In this document: positions 1-6,339 of the stretch, piece by piece
How positions within the stretch are numbered: position 1 is the stretch's first letter
How the letters are laid out: each line of letters starts with the position of its first letter
Assembly (NCBI GenBank): GCA_011057175.1
Contig: DSBZ01000014.1
Location: 1 to 19,532, forward strand
Direction: 5' to 3'
Source of the DNA: Candidatus Acetothermia bacterium
Lineage (GTDB): Bacteria; Bipolaricaulota; Bipolaricaulia; Bipolaricaulales; Bipolaricaulaceae
Length of the DNA stretch: 19,532 nt
Translations under genes and position numbers: made by a program
The notes under the pieces: generated by a model
Seen by the model: only the letters and a program-made list of their open reading frames with translations
Database searches by the model: none
Told to the model about the DNA's origin: nothing

Positions 1-835
1 CGTCCCGGGCCGCCCTGTCCACGTCCTTTCCCGCCCGGCCCGCCCGCACCGCGGCCAGGCCCGCGCGGTTGGCCTCGAGCACGACCCGGTACGCCTCACG
101 GGCCTCGCGCCCGGGATCGCCCACGGCCACGACCCGGGTCAGGTCCGAACAGTACCCATCGAGCCGAACGCCCACGTCGAACAGGACCACGTCCCCGCGG
201 GCGATCCTCCGCTCCCCAGGCCGGTAGTGGGGCATGGCGCTCCCCGGGCCGCTGGCGACGATGAGCTCGAACGCCACCCCGTCCGCCCCGTTGCGGCGGT
301 ACCAGACCTCGAGGTCGAGGGCCACCTCGCGCTCCCTCTGCCCCGGGGCAAGCCTCCCCACGATCCAGCGCAGGCCCTCATCGGTGAGCCTCGCCGCGTC
401 GGAGATCCGCGCGACCTCCTCGTCCGACTTGATCCTCCGCAGATTCTCGACCATCCCGATCCTGGGAATGAACTCGATCTCTGGGGCGAGCCGGCCGAGT
501 TCCTGATAGACGTGGAGGCTCGTTCGGTGGGCACCGAGCCCCACCCGTCTCACGCCAAGCGCAGTCAGCCTCTCGGCAAGCCAAGAGAGCCAATGACCTT
601 TCACTTCCTCAATGGGCACCCCCAGCACTTCCTTCCCCGCCTGTTCCGTATACCGAGAGTCGGTGGCGAAGAGGGGCTTCTCTCCCATGATCAGGCCCCC
701 CGTTGACCCTGTAAACCCAGTGAGGTACCGCAGATTCGCCTGGTCCGATCGTTCGAGGCTGATGATGAGGAACGCATCCAGCCCCTCATCCTGTAGCCTC
801 TGTCCCAGTTCCTCCCGCCGTCGCGCGTAGTCCAT
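1..835 (-). CDS. M24 family Xaa-Pro aminopeptidase/dipeptidase, 3'-truncated by window edge
   Basis: This frame is open from an ATG at 835 to the window edge, giving 278 residues with no stop. Residues 1-130 are the creatinase/prolidase N-terminal domain, with the family-typical LRYLTGFTGS (35-44) and the ATDSRY (57-62) motif. The pita-bread metallopeptidase domain starts near 135. It shows the substrate-binding histidine in MPHYRP (H203) and the first two metal-ligand aspartates in FDVGVRLDGYCSDLTR (D220, D231). The remaining ligands (His, Glu, Glu) would lie to the left of the window. The family removes N-terminal residues preceding proline, or splits Xaa-Pro dipeptides, using two divalent metals in the cytoplasm. 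The start is supported by AAGGGGG about 5 bases before the ATG. It is transcribed divergently from pheS. Aminopeptidase P and prolidase cannot be separated without the C-terminus. Confidence 0.93.
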   Translation of the reverse strand, partial: MDYARRREELGQRLQDEGLDAFLIISLERSDQANLRYLTGFTGSTGGLIMGEKPLFATDSRYTEQAGKEVLGVPIEEVKGHWLSWLAERLTALGVRRVGLGAHRTSLHVYQELGRLAPEIEFIPRIGMVENLRRIKSDEEVARISDAARLTDEGLRWIVGRLAPGQREREVALDLEVWYRRNGADGVAFELIVASGPGSAMPHYRPGERRIARGDVVLFDVGVRLDGYCSDLTRVVAVGDPGREAREAYRVVLEANRAGLAAVRAGRAGKDVDRAARD

Positions 836-924
836 TCGGCCCCCTTGTGAACCCCCGGACCCTGCTGGCCGCCTGGGTTGGAGCGTTCTACACGAGCGGA
901 GTCCCCGTGTCCAACCCAAGCTGT

Positions 925-943
925 GGATAGTATAATCCAGCCC
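925..943 (+). promoter_or_regulatory. pheS promoter -10 region, predicted leaderless; possible divergent -10 for the aminopeptidase
   Basis: A perfect TATAAT (931-936) ends 10 bases before the pheS ATG at 947. The usual start point, 6-8 bases downstream of the -10, would leave only about 4 bases of leader, and no Shine-Dalgarno lies between. The -35 is weak: TGTCCA at 908-913 matches 3 of 6 with a 17-base spacer. On the opposite strand TATACT (934 down to 929) matches the -10 consensus at 5 of 6 and could drive the divergent aminopeptidase. The site is flanked by GGAT/ATCC dyad arms (925-938). Confidence 0.65.
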
Positions 944-946
944 GCG

Positions 947-1948
947 ATGACGCTGGAAGAGCTGCGGGCGCGATGCGAGGAGGTCCGGAGGGAGTGGGCC
1001 CAAGCGAGCGCCTCGGCCCACGATCCGGAGGCCCTCGAGGCCCTGCGGGTTCGGTTCCTCGGCCGCAAGGGGGCGCTCGCGACGGCGTTTGACTCCCTGC
1101 GCACCCTGCCCGCCGAGGCCCGGGCCGCCGCCGGGAAGCTCCTCAACGCCCTCAAGGACGAGATCGCCGCGGCCCTGGAGGCCCGGCGGGCGGAGGTGGA
1201 GCGGGAGGCCCTCCAGGCCCGGCTCGCCGGGGAGCGGTACGACCTCACCCTGCCCGGGACCTGGCGGCCCCTCGGCCGCCTCCACCCCCTGACCCAGGTC
1301 CGCCGGGAGATCGAGGAGATCTTCCTCCGCCTTGGGTTCGACGTCGCCAGCGGCCCGGAGGTGGAGACGGACTACTACAACTTCGAGGCCCTCGCCATCG
1401 GGGCCGACCACCCCGCCCGCGACGAGTGGGACTCGTTCTACATCGCCGAGGGACTCCTCCTGCGCACCCACACGTCGCCCGTGCAGATCCGGGTCATGAA
1501 GTCCCAGCCTCCACCCGTGCGCATCATCTGCCCCGGCCGCTGCTACCGCCGGGACAACCCCGACGCCACCCACTCCCCGGTGTTCCACCAGATCGAGCTC
1601 TTGTGGGTGGAGAAGGGGCTCACGTTCGCCCACCTCAAGTGGATCCTCCGGGAGTTCGTGACCGCGTTCTTCGGCCCGGGGTACGAGATGCGCATCTCCG
1701 CGGACTTCTTCCCGTTCACCGAGCCCTCAGCCCAGGTCCACATCCGCAAGCCCCCCGGGGCGTGGCTGGAGATCATGGGAGCGGGGATGGTGGATCCGGC
1801 CGTGCTCACCGAGGTCGGTTGCGACCCGGAGGAGGTCACCGGGTTCGCGTTCGGGCTCGGGGTGGAGCGGATGGCGATGCTCCGGTGGGGGATCGAGGAC
1901 ATCCGCCTGTTCTATCAGAACGATATCCGGTTCCTGTCGCAGTTCTAG
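947..1948 (+). CDS. pheS: phenylalanine--tRNA ligase alpha subunit
   Basis: This 333-residue protein has the normal length for bacterial PheS, the catalytic subunit of the (alpha-beta)2 enzyme that charges tRNA-Phe in the cytoplasm. Residues 1-85 form the charged helical hairpin that binds tRNA. The class II core follows: GRLHPLTQ (110-117), GPEVETDYYNFEAL (136-149), motif 2 around GRCYRRDNPDATHSP (197-211) and motif 3 GFAFGLGVER (299-308). The frame is open further upstream to 878, but ATG 947 matches the normal N-terminus and sits 10 bases after a perfect TATAAT, so the mRNA is probably leaderless. The beta-subunit gene pheT, usually immediately downstream, is missing. After the TAG comes a structured non-coding stretch and then a gene on the other strand. 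Confidence 0.97.
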   Translation: MTLEELRARCEEVRREWAQASASAHDPEALEALRVRFLGRKGALATAFDSLRTLPAEARAAAGKLLNALKDEIAAALEARRAEVEREALQARLAGERYDLTLPGTWRPLGRLHPLTQVRREIEEIFLRLGFDVASGPEVETDYYNFEALAIGADHPARDEWDSFYIAEGLLLRTHTSPVQIRVMKSQPPPVRIICPGRCYRRDNPDATHSPVFHQIELLWVEKGLTFAHLKWILREFVTAFFGPGYEMRISADFFPFTEPSAQVHIRKPPGAWLEIMGAGMVDPAVLTEVGCDPEEVTGFAFGLGVERMAMLRWGIEDIRLFYQNDIRFLSQF

Positions 1949-1980
1949 TGATCCTGTCGCGGACACGGGACCGCGCCGGC

Positions 1981-2030
1981 CCGTGACCCGCAACCGCCCC
2001 GCCGGGCCGCCAACGACGGGCGGTTCACGG
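1981..2030. terminator. GC-rich inverted repeat between convergent pheS and nucleotidyltransferase gene
   Basis: AACCGCCC (1992-1999) pairs perfectly with GGGCGGTT (2018-2025) across an 18-base loop. An outer arm, CCGTGA (1981-1986) with TCACGG (2025-2030), shares one base with the inner stem and leaves a bulge on the left. The element lies in the 151-base gap between two convergent genes, where a bidirectional terminator is expected. There is no T-tract on either strand, so intrinsic termination is not proven. Alternative pairings such as GGCCCG (1978-1983) with CGGGCC (2003-2008) also exist. I see nothing else in 1949-2099. Confidence 0.35.
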
Positions 2031-2099
2031 TTCCTGCCGTGGGAGTCCGGTTCTCGCCGCGTCGCTTGAGGCTCCACGCCCGAGCGGCCCGAGGATCCC

Positions 2100-2872
2100 T
2101 CACCAAGCGCCCCAGGTGCGGAACGCGGCCTTCCCGTCCCCGCTGAGGAACGCCCAGCGGATGGGGCCCATCCGATCGTGGTGGAACGTCTCGCCCCGTG
2201 CATCGAGCCAGGCGTGGAGCCCATCCCGCACCGCCGTGATTCGATCCGAGGACGGAGCGGCAAGGAGATCGCCGGCCGCGCTGAGGATCCGCTCCGGGAC
2301 GCCGAGGAGCCGGAGCTCCTCTGCGGCCCAATGGCGGGTGGGGGCCCATGAGCCGCAGGCCAGGGCGAGGAGCTTCATCAGGGCCACCGCCCCCTCGCCG
2401 AGGACGAGCCGTGTGGCGAGATCGTTGTCGCGGTCGAGGCATTTGGCCGCCCGGCCAAGGGCGAACAAGGCCTCCAGGTAGTGGACCTTGAGGCGGGTCT
2501 TCTGCCCCTCGGGCGGGAGCACCGTGAGGCCGGGAAACAGGGCGGCAAGCTTGCCCTGCGGATCGTGCAGGATCGCTGGGTGCTGGAAGGGGTAGTGGTC
2601 GAGGTCGAGGGGGGAGCGCTCCATCGCCCGAAGCTCCCTCCACGGCCGGAGGTAGAACTCGTGATCCACCCGCCGCGGCGGGCCCTCGTCGATCGCGAAC
2701 ACGTGCCGCTCCTCAAGCCCGGTCCGCTCGTAGGCTGCGTCGTCGAGCGCGACCTCGCTGTCGTAGTCGGAGATCCGGTCCGGAACGGCCGGCTCGCCGA
2801 CCCGACGAGGTAGATCCCCATCACCCCTGGCCGGCCGACGTAGGTCTGTGCGAGTCCCCGTGCTCGATCCAT
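2100..2872 (-). pseudogene. nucleotidyltransferase-domain protein, interrupted by a one-base frameshift
   Basis: Two minus-strand frames together give one plausible protein. From ATG 2872 the first frame reads 30 residues ending GIYLVGSASRPF. A second frame then continues DRISDYDSEVALDDAAYER from 2780 to the TGA at 2100. One missing base at about 2781-2783 separates them, and restoring it gives about 257 residues. The join matters because it rebuilds a polymerase-beta-type nucleotidyltransferase signature: GS, ten residues, then the metal-binding DYD. Such domains transfer nucleotides to small molecules, proteins or tRNA; the C-terminal part is alpha-helical and I do not recognise its substrate. 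A weak -10-like TAGGAT lies 6 bases before the ATG. It could be a true pseudogene, a sequencing or assembly error, or programmed frameshifting. Family assignment (MNT-like or DUF4037-like) is tentative. Confidence 0.7.
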
Positions 2873-3032
2873 GGCCGAATCCTAGCCGCAGGAGCGGACA
2901 CGATCCTTCACCCAGGCGACGGCGAGGCGAGAACGCGATGGGAGGGGAACGCCGAGGCGAGGCCCTGCATGAACCGATCCCCGGAACCTTCGGCTCCGCA
3001 AGAGATCAGGTTCAGCGGTGAAGGGGCTGGAC

Positions 3033-3614
3033 ATGGGGTACCATGCCATCATGGGGCACGGCAACCTGATGTTCTGGATCGCGGCGGCCCGCGCGGTGGG
3101 CCTGGTCGTGACGGGGATCCTCGGGGCGAAGCCGCCGCTTCAGGCGGTGCACGAGCTCGACCTCACCCGCTACCTCGGGACGTGGTACGCGGTGGCGAGC
3201 ATCCCCACCACGTTCGAACGAAACTGCACCCGGGGGACCACCGCCACCTACACCCTCCTCCCGAACGGGCAGATCGACGTCTTCAACGTGTGCTATTCGG
3301 CGGACGGGCGGAGGATCGAGGCCCGCGCCCAGGCCTGGGTCCCCGACCCGAAGGCCCCCGCCAACCTCAAGGTGAGCTTCGTCAACTTCCTCGGCCTGCG
3401 CTTCTTCCCCGCCGACTACTGGGTGATCGACCTCGCGCCGGACTACACCTACGCCGTGGTTGGCTACCCCATTCGGAACTACGGCTGGATCCTCCCCCGC
3501 ACCCCGACCCTCCCGCAGGAAGTCCTCGCCGGGATCCAGCAGCGCCTCGCGGCGCAGCACTACGATTGGTCGCGGTTCCGGATGATCGACCCGACGACCC
3601 ATGTCCAGCCATGA
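3033..3614 (+). CDS. Blc-type lipocalin, probably exported
   Basis: This 193-residue protein has a hydrophobic N-terminus (about residues 11-32) followed by a bacterial lipocalin (Blc/apolipoprotein D-like) domain. The key lipocalin motif is LTRYLGTWYAVASIP (44-58), with GTWY at 49-52. Later blocks DYWVIDLAPDYTYAVVGYP (128-146) and the GWILPRTPTL turn (151-160) are typical of Blc. C65 and C87 could form a disulfide. Blc proteins bind lipids in the cell envelope. Unlike E. coli Blc there is no lipobox cysteine, so this one is probably soluble in the periplasm or membrane-anchored by its N-terminus. ATG 3033 was chosen over GTG 3018 and ATG 3051 because AAGGGG (3021-3026) lies 6 bases upstream. 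It overlaps the next gene by 14 bases. Confidence 0.85.
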   Translation: MGYHAIMGHGNLMFWIAAARAVGLVVTGILGAKPPLQAVHELDLTRYLGTWYAVASIPTTFERNCTRGTTATYTLLPNGQIDVFNVCYSADGRRIEARAQAWVPDPKAPANLKVSFVNFLGLRFFPADYWVIDLAPDYTYAVVGYPIRNYGWILPRTPTLPQEVLAGIQQRLAAQHYDWSRFRMIDPTTHVQP

Positions 3615-4077
3615 TGCGGCCGAAGGTCGTGCGGGGAGGTACGACCGGATCCACGCCCAGCTCCGCGATCTGATCGTTGGGAACTCGCCGAACCTCATCG
3701 CGGCGATGGCCACCGTGTGCGCGGTCCTGCACGCAAAGATGCCCCACCATTCTTGGACCGGGTTCTACTTGGTCGCCGAACACGAGCTCCACGTCGGCCC
3801 TTACCAGGGACCCGTGGCGTGCCAGGTCCTGCGGGGAGAGGGCGTGTGCATCGCTTGCTGGCGCAGTGCCCAGCCCGTGGTCGTGCCCGATGTTCGGCTC
3901 TTCCCAGGCCACGTCCCCTGCGACCCCCGCGCCCAGAGCGAGATCGCCCTTCCGGTGATGAAGGAGGGCCGCGTGGTGGCGGTGTTCGATGCCGACTCCC
4001 ACCAGCCAGCGCAGTTCACCACTGCCGATGTGGATCCCCTGCGGAAGATCCTCGCCCTCCTCGACACGTACCTGTGA
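3601..4077 (+). CDS. msrC: free methionine-(R)-sulfoxide reductase, GAF-domain (fRMsr/MsrC)
   Basis: This 158-residue single-GAF-domain protein has the usual length for fRMsr, which reduces free methionine-R-sulfoxide in the cytoplasm using thioredoxin. All three cysteines typical of the E. coli family are present: C74 in GPYQGPVAC, C83 in GEGVC and C107 in FPGHVPCD, the last expected to be catalytic. Acidic substrate-binding residues are also kept: E114 in SEIALP, and D130 and D132 in VFDADS. ATG 3601 lies inside the end of the lipocalin gene (14-base overlap) without a clear Shine-Dalgarno, so translation is probably coupled. The pairing puts an envelope lipid-binding protein together with an oxidised-methionine repair enzyme, suggesting a small oxidative-stress or envelope-stress operon. 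That link is an inference. Confidence 0.93.
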   Translation: MSSHDAAEGRAGRYDRIHAQLRDLIVGNSPNLIAAMATVCAVLHAKMPHHSWTGFYLVAEHELHVGPYQGPVACQVLRGEGVCIACWRSAQPVVVPDVRLFPGHVPCDPRAQSEIALPVMKEGRVVAVFDADSHQPAQFTTADVDPLRKILALLDTYL

Positions 4078-4119
4078 CGACACGCCGATTGCGTCTAGGC
4101 ATGCCGGCCCTCGAGGGTG

Positions 4120-4162
4120 TATAATGGGTATCGCCCACGGGATAAGGTCGTGGGAGAGGAGG
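4120..4162 (+). promoter_or_regulatory. promoter -10 and strong Shine-Dalgarno for the beta-rich exported protein
   Basis: A perfect TATAAT (4120-4125) is followed by about 42 bases to the ATG at 4168, with AGGAGG (4157-4162) spaced 5 bases from the start. The -35 is not convincing: TTGCGT at 4089 is too far away. Unlike the three leaderless-type sites in this window, this promoter yields a leader of about 36 bases with a strong ribosome-binding site. Confidence 0.6.
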
Positions 4163-4167
4163 AACCG

Positions 4168-5271
4168 ATGAAGAGAAACATCGTGTTTCTGGTGGGTGTG
4201 GTGGTGGGCAGTGCGTTGAGCGGGGCAGGAGCGATCGGGCTATGCGACTACAAGCCGCCGCTCACCGACCTCACCAGCGCATGGCTCTCGGGAACCTACC
4301 GGTACTTCGATGCACCGACAACGCCGGGGGTCGACGTCAACGCGGGCCGGGCCACGGCCAACTTCAGCAGGCTCTACGATTCACCAGGCTTCGGGTACAC
4401 GCTGTCCGGCCTTGGCGAACTCGGGTTCGCAGACCTCGCCCTCGCCAGTGCTACGGCGAGCGGGTCCGGCACCCTGCGCTACTACTTCGTCGAGGGGGAG
4501 CCCGTGTTCGGGTTCGCCGGCCTCAACGCGGGGCATGTCCTCGGACAGCCCAAGCCGGCGCTGACGGTGAGCGTCGGAGGCGGCTACGGACGGTTCGCCG
4601 ACGTGACTCCCCTCGCCAAGGCAATGCGAATCCAGACCATCCTCCTCGGCCGCGGACAGATCACGGAGGCGCTGCCCGATGCCACGCTCCTCGCCGTCGC
4701 TGCGGAGATCGGCCGGGCGATCGAGTATGCCGAGACCGAGGACCTCGTGGCGGCCGTGGTCGGCCTGATCGAGAACGCTGCCGGGACGAGCCTCGATCCC
4801 CGCACCGTGCTCGCCGTGGAGGACGAGGTCCTCGCCACAGGGGCAGAGCGGTACTGCGGTTGGGCCATCCAGGCCGGCCTCGGCTACGAGCTCGCCGACC
4901 CCTATGGCGGGCCTCAGGATGTCGTGGTGACCGTCTCCACGGACGCGGCCTATGCCCCGGGACCGGATGCCCAGCTCCTCCTCCGCGCTGTGGCGGAGGG
5001 GCCGTTTGACCTCGTCAACCAACACACCCTCACCGCGAACTTGTCCTACGAGCAAGGGCTGAGCGCGACCTCGTCCCTCCAGGGGAGCGTCGCCTACAGG
5101 CGGGTAAAGCCCCTTGACCTCGACCCCGTAGACTCGGTCTCGATGACCGTACAGGTCGCGTTCTCCCTCGGACGGGCCACCGTCGGGGTCAGCCTCGGGC
5201 TGAGCAGAGCTCCCGGCGCGGCAGAGTGGACCAAGGACCTGAGCATCTCGTTCGCGATGAAGCTCCTCTAG
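4168..5271 (+). CDS. exported beta-rich protein, possible outer-membrane or periplasmic protein
   Basis: This 367-residue protein has a clear signal peptide: MKR, a hydrophobic core at about 4-20, and a cleavage region near ALSGAGA (about 16-22). The mature part has many alternating polar/hydrophobic, glycine- and tyrosine-rich stretches (for example GYTLSGLGELGFADLAL, FSLGRATVGVSLGLS and the C-terminal LSISFAMKLL). These look like amphipathic beta-strands of an outer-membrane barrel. A central section (about residues 150-225) is more helical and acidic, so this may not be a simple barrel. I recognise no named family or catalytic motif. The start is fixed by AGGAGG 5 bases upstream and by the signal peptide; the upstream in-frame GTG at 4117 is not needed. 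It has the best-formed expression signals in the window, so it may be abundant. Confidence 0.72.
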   Translation: MKRNIVFLVGVVVGSALSGAGAIGLCDYKPPLTDLTSAWLSGTYRYFDAPTTPGVDVNAGRATANFSRLYDSPGFGYTLSGLGELGFADLALASATASGSGTLRYYFVEGEPVFGFAGLNAGHVLGQPKPALTVSVGGGYGRFADVTPLAKAMRIQTILLGRGQITEALPDATLLAVAAEIGRAIEYAETEDLVAAVVGLIENAAGTSLDPRTVLAVEDEVLATGAERYCGWAIQAGLGYELADPYGGPQDVVVTVSTDAAYAPGPDAQLLLRAVAEGPFDLVNQHTLTANLSYEQGLSATSSLQGSVAYRRVKPLDLDPVDSVSMTVQVAFSLGRATVGVSLGLSRAPGAAEWTKDLSISFAMKLL

Positions 5272-5301
5272 CGGGCGGACCAGATAGGTGATGCATACGG
5301 A

Positions 5302-5326
5302 GGGCGTCGTCGCTCGGACGGCGCCC
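5302..5326. terminator. hairpin between convergent genes, possible bidirectional terminator
   Basis: GGGCGTCGT (5302-5310) pairs with ACGGCGCCC (5318-5326): nine pairs including one G-T wobble, with a 7-base loop. It lies in the 81-base gap between the end of the exported protein (plus) and the end of the amidotransferase remnant (minus). There is no T-tract on either side, so it may stabilise 3' ends or act with Rho. Confidence 0.4.
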
Positions 5327-5352
5327 AGCCTTGTGCGGAGGGGCAGGCCCGC

Positions 5353-5679
5353 TCAAGAGGTGACGGAAACCCGTGACACCTCCAGACCCGGTTCGACCCA
5401 CAGGAGATCCCCGTTCCGCAGCGCCTGCCAGCCGGGGCGGCCATCGGTCCGCTCGGAGGCGACGACCACTTCGTCGACATCCACGCGCCACCAGAGCGTG
5501 TAGTACTCAGGATCGGTCGTGTATTGGCAGAGGGCAACGAGGGACCGCCCCTCGAAGAGGAGGAGGTTGAGCGCGGTGTAGTCGCGGACGAGGCGGAGGA
5601 GGGAGCGGAGGGCCTCCGCCAGTCCCACGACGTCCCGGGGCTGCCACGCCGCGACCAGCGACCCGAGGAGACAGCACAT
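5353..5679 (-). pseudogene. C-terminal remnant of a class II glutamine amidotransferase (YafJ/GATase_4 type)
   Basis: The 108 residues resemble only the last part of class II glutamine amidotransferases of about 250-280 residues. RDYTALNLLLFEGRSLVAL (32-50) matches the LNFLLTDG-type strand pair, YYTLWWR (59-65) follows, and VVVASERTDGRPGWQALRNG (71-90) matches the conserved 'VVASEPL...W..L.NG' end. The N-terminal nucleophile domain and its His/Arg/Asn motifs are absent. The first residues, MCCLLG, look like the MCRLLG start of full-length members, but the following sequence corresponds to a helix much nearer the C-terminus, so the likeness may be chance. The ORF starts 9 bases after the flavoprotein stop and in the same frame. 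It could be a truncated pseudogene or a reused small domain. Activity as an amidotransferase is not expected. Confidence 0.6.
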
Positions 5680-5688
5680 CCGTCCCCG

Positions 5689-6279
5689 TCACTCCTCGAT
5701 GGCGGCGGCGAGGAGCCACCCCAGCTCCGCCGCCCCCGCAAGCGGCCTGTCCGGGGCTTCGGCGAGGTCCCCGCACCCGGCTGCCCCGTAGTACGGGTAG
5801 CCCCTGCGCAGGACGGGGCTCATGCGCGTGGACAGGATGAACCCGTGTAGGTAACGGAACACATCGAAAGGATCGCTTCCCCCCGTCGCCACGACGAGGG
5901 CGCACGGCTTGTCCTCGAGGAGGTGGGCCGATTTGTGCTTCCTCAGGTCGTGGAAATAGGCGAGGCAGACCACCCGCTCGCAGAGGGCGACGAGCCGCGA
6001 CGGAATGGGGTAATAGAGGGGCGATCCGATCACGAGCCCGTCCGCCTCTTCCAGCCGCTGGAGGAGACCCGGGAAGTCGTCCTTGACCACGCACTTGTAG
6101 GGGGTCTTGGAACACAGCTCGTAGCAACCCTGACAGGGTCCGACTTCGAGCGCCGAGAGGTGCACGACCTGGGTTCTGATCTTGGGCTTGGCGTCCCGGA
6201 CCGCGCCGAGGACCGCCTCCACCAGCCGGCTCGTGTTTCCATCCTTGCGCATCGAACCAACGATGCCGACCACCTTCAT
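5689..6279 (-). CDS. iron-sulfur flavoprotein-like NAD(P)H-dependent FMN reductase family protein
   Basis: This 196-residue flavodoxin-fold protein begins MKVVGIVGSMRKDGNTSRLV. The GSxRKxGNTS loop binds the FMN phosphate. A cysteine cluster follows: C49, C52, C56 and C63 (C-x2-C-x3-C-x6-C), at the place where archaeal and bacterial iron-sulfur flavoproteins carry their [4Fe-4S] motif. Then come the DDF (67-69) and VIGSPLYY (83-90) segments typical of the family. Such proteins shuttle electrons between ferredoxin or thiol donors and small acceptors such as oxygen, peroxide or quinones. The spacing of the second and third cysteines is one residue longer than in the Methanosarcina protein as I recall it, so cluster binding is likely but unproven. 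GGAGGT 6 bases before the ATG supports the start. It is third in the DUF6485-polX operon. Confidence 0.83.
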   Translation of the reverse strand: MKVVGIVGSMRKDGNTSRLVEAVLGAVRDAKPKIRTQVVHLSALEVGPCQGCYELCSKTPYKCVVKDDFPGLLQRLEEADGLVIGSPLYYPIPSRLVALCERVVCLAYFHDLRKHKSAHLLEDKPCALVVATGGSDPFDVFRYLHGFILSTRMSPVLRRGYPYYGAAGCGDLAEAPDRPLAGAAELGWLLAAAIEE

Positions 6280-6339
6280 CGCACCACCTCCACGGCCGCA
6301 GGGTACCGCGGCCCGGCTGCGGGGAGCAAACCCCGCGCC

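Noticed and set aside
1945..2643. 232-codon minus-strand frame across the nucleotidyltransferase region
   Set aside because: Its composition is Arg/Pro/Gly-dominated. The alternative frame with helical domain and DYD motif is clearly the coding one.
5660..5679. MCCLLG as the true catalytic N-terminus of an amidotransferase
   Set aside because: The residues right after it correspond to the C-terminal helix of the family, and all other nucleophile-domain motifs are missing, so the match to MCRLLG is probably accidental.
5686..5694. TGA between flavoprotein and amidotransferase fragment as a recoded (selenocysteine or reassigned) codon
   Set aside because: TGA is the normal stop in several genes here (polX, both permeases, both exporter subunits), and I see no selenocysteine-insertion-type hairpin right after it. 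Occasional readthrough remains possible.
6296..6322. Inverted repeat CCGCAG/CTGCGG between polX and the flavoprotein gene
   Set aside because: Only six pairs with a 15-base loop in very GC-rich DNA, expected by chance; it lies inside an operon.
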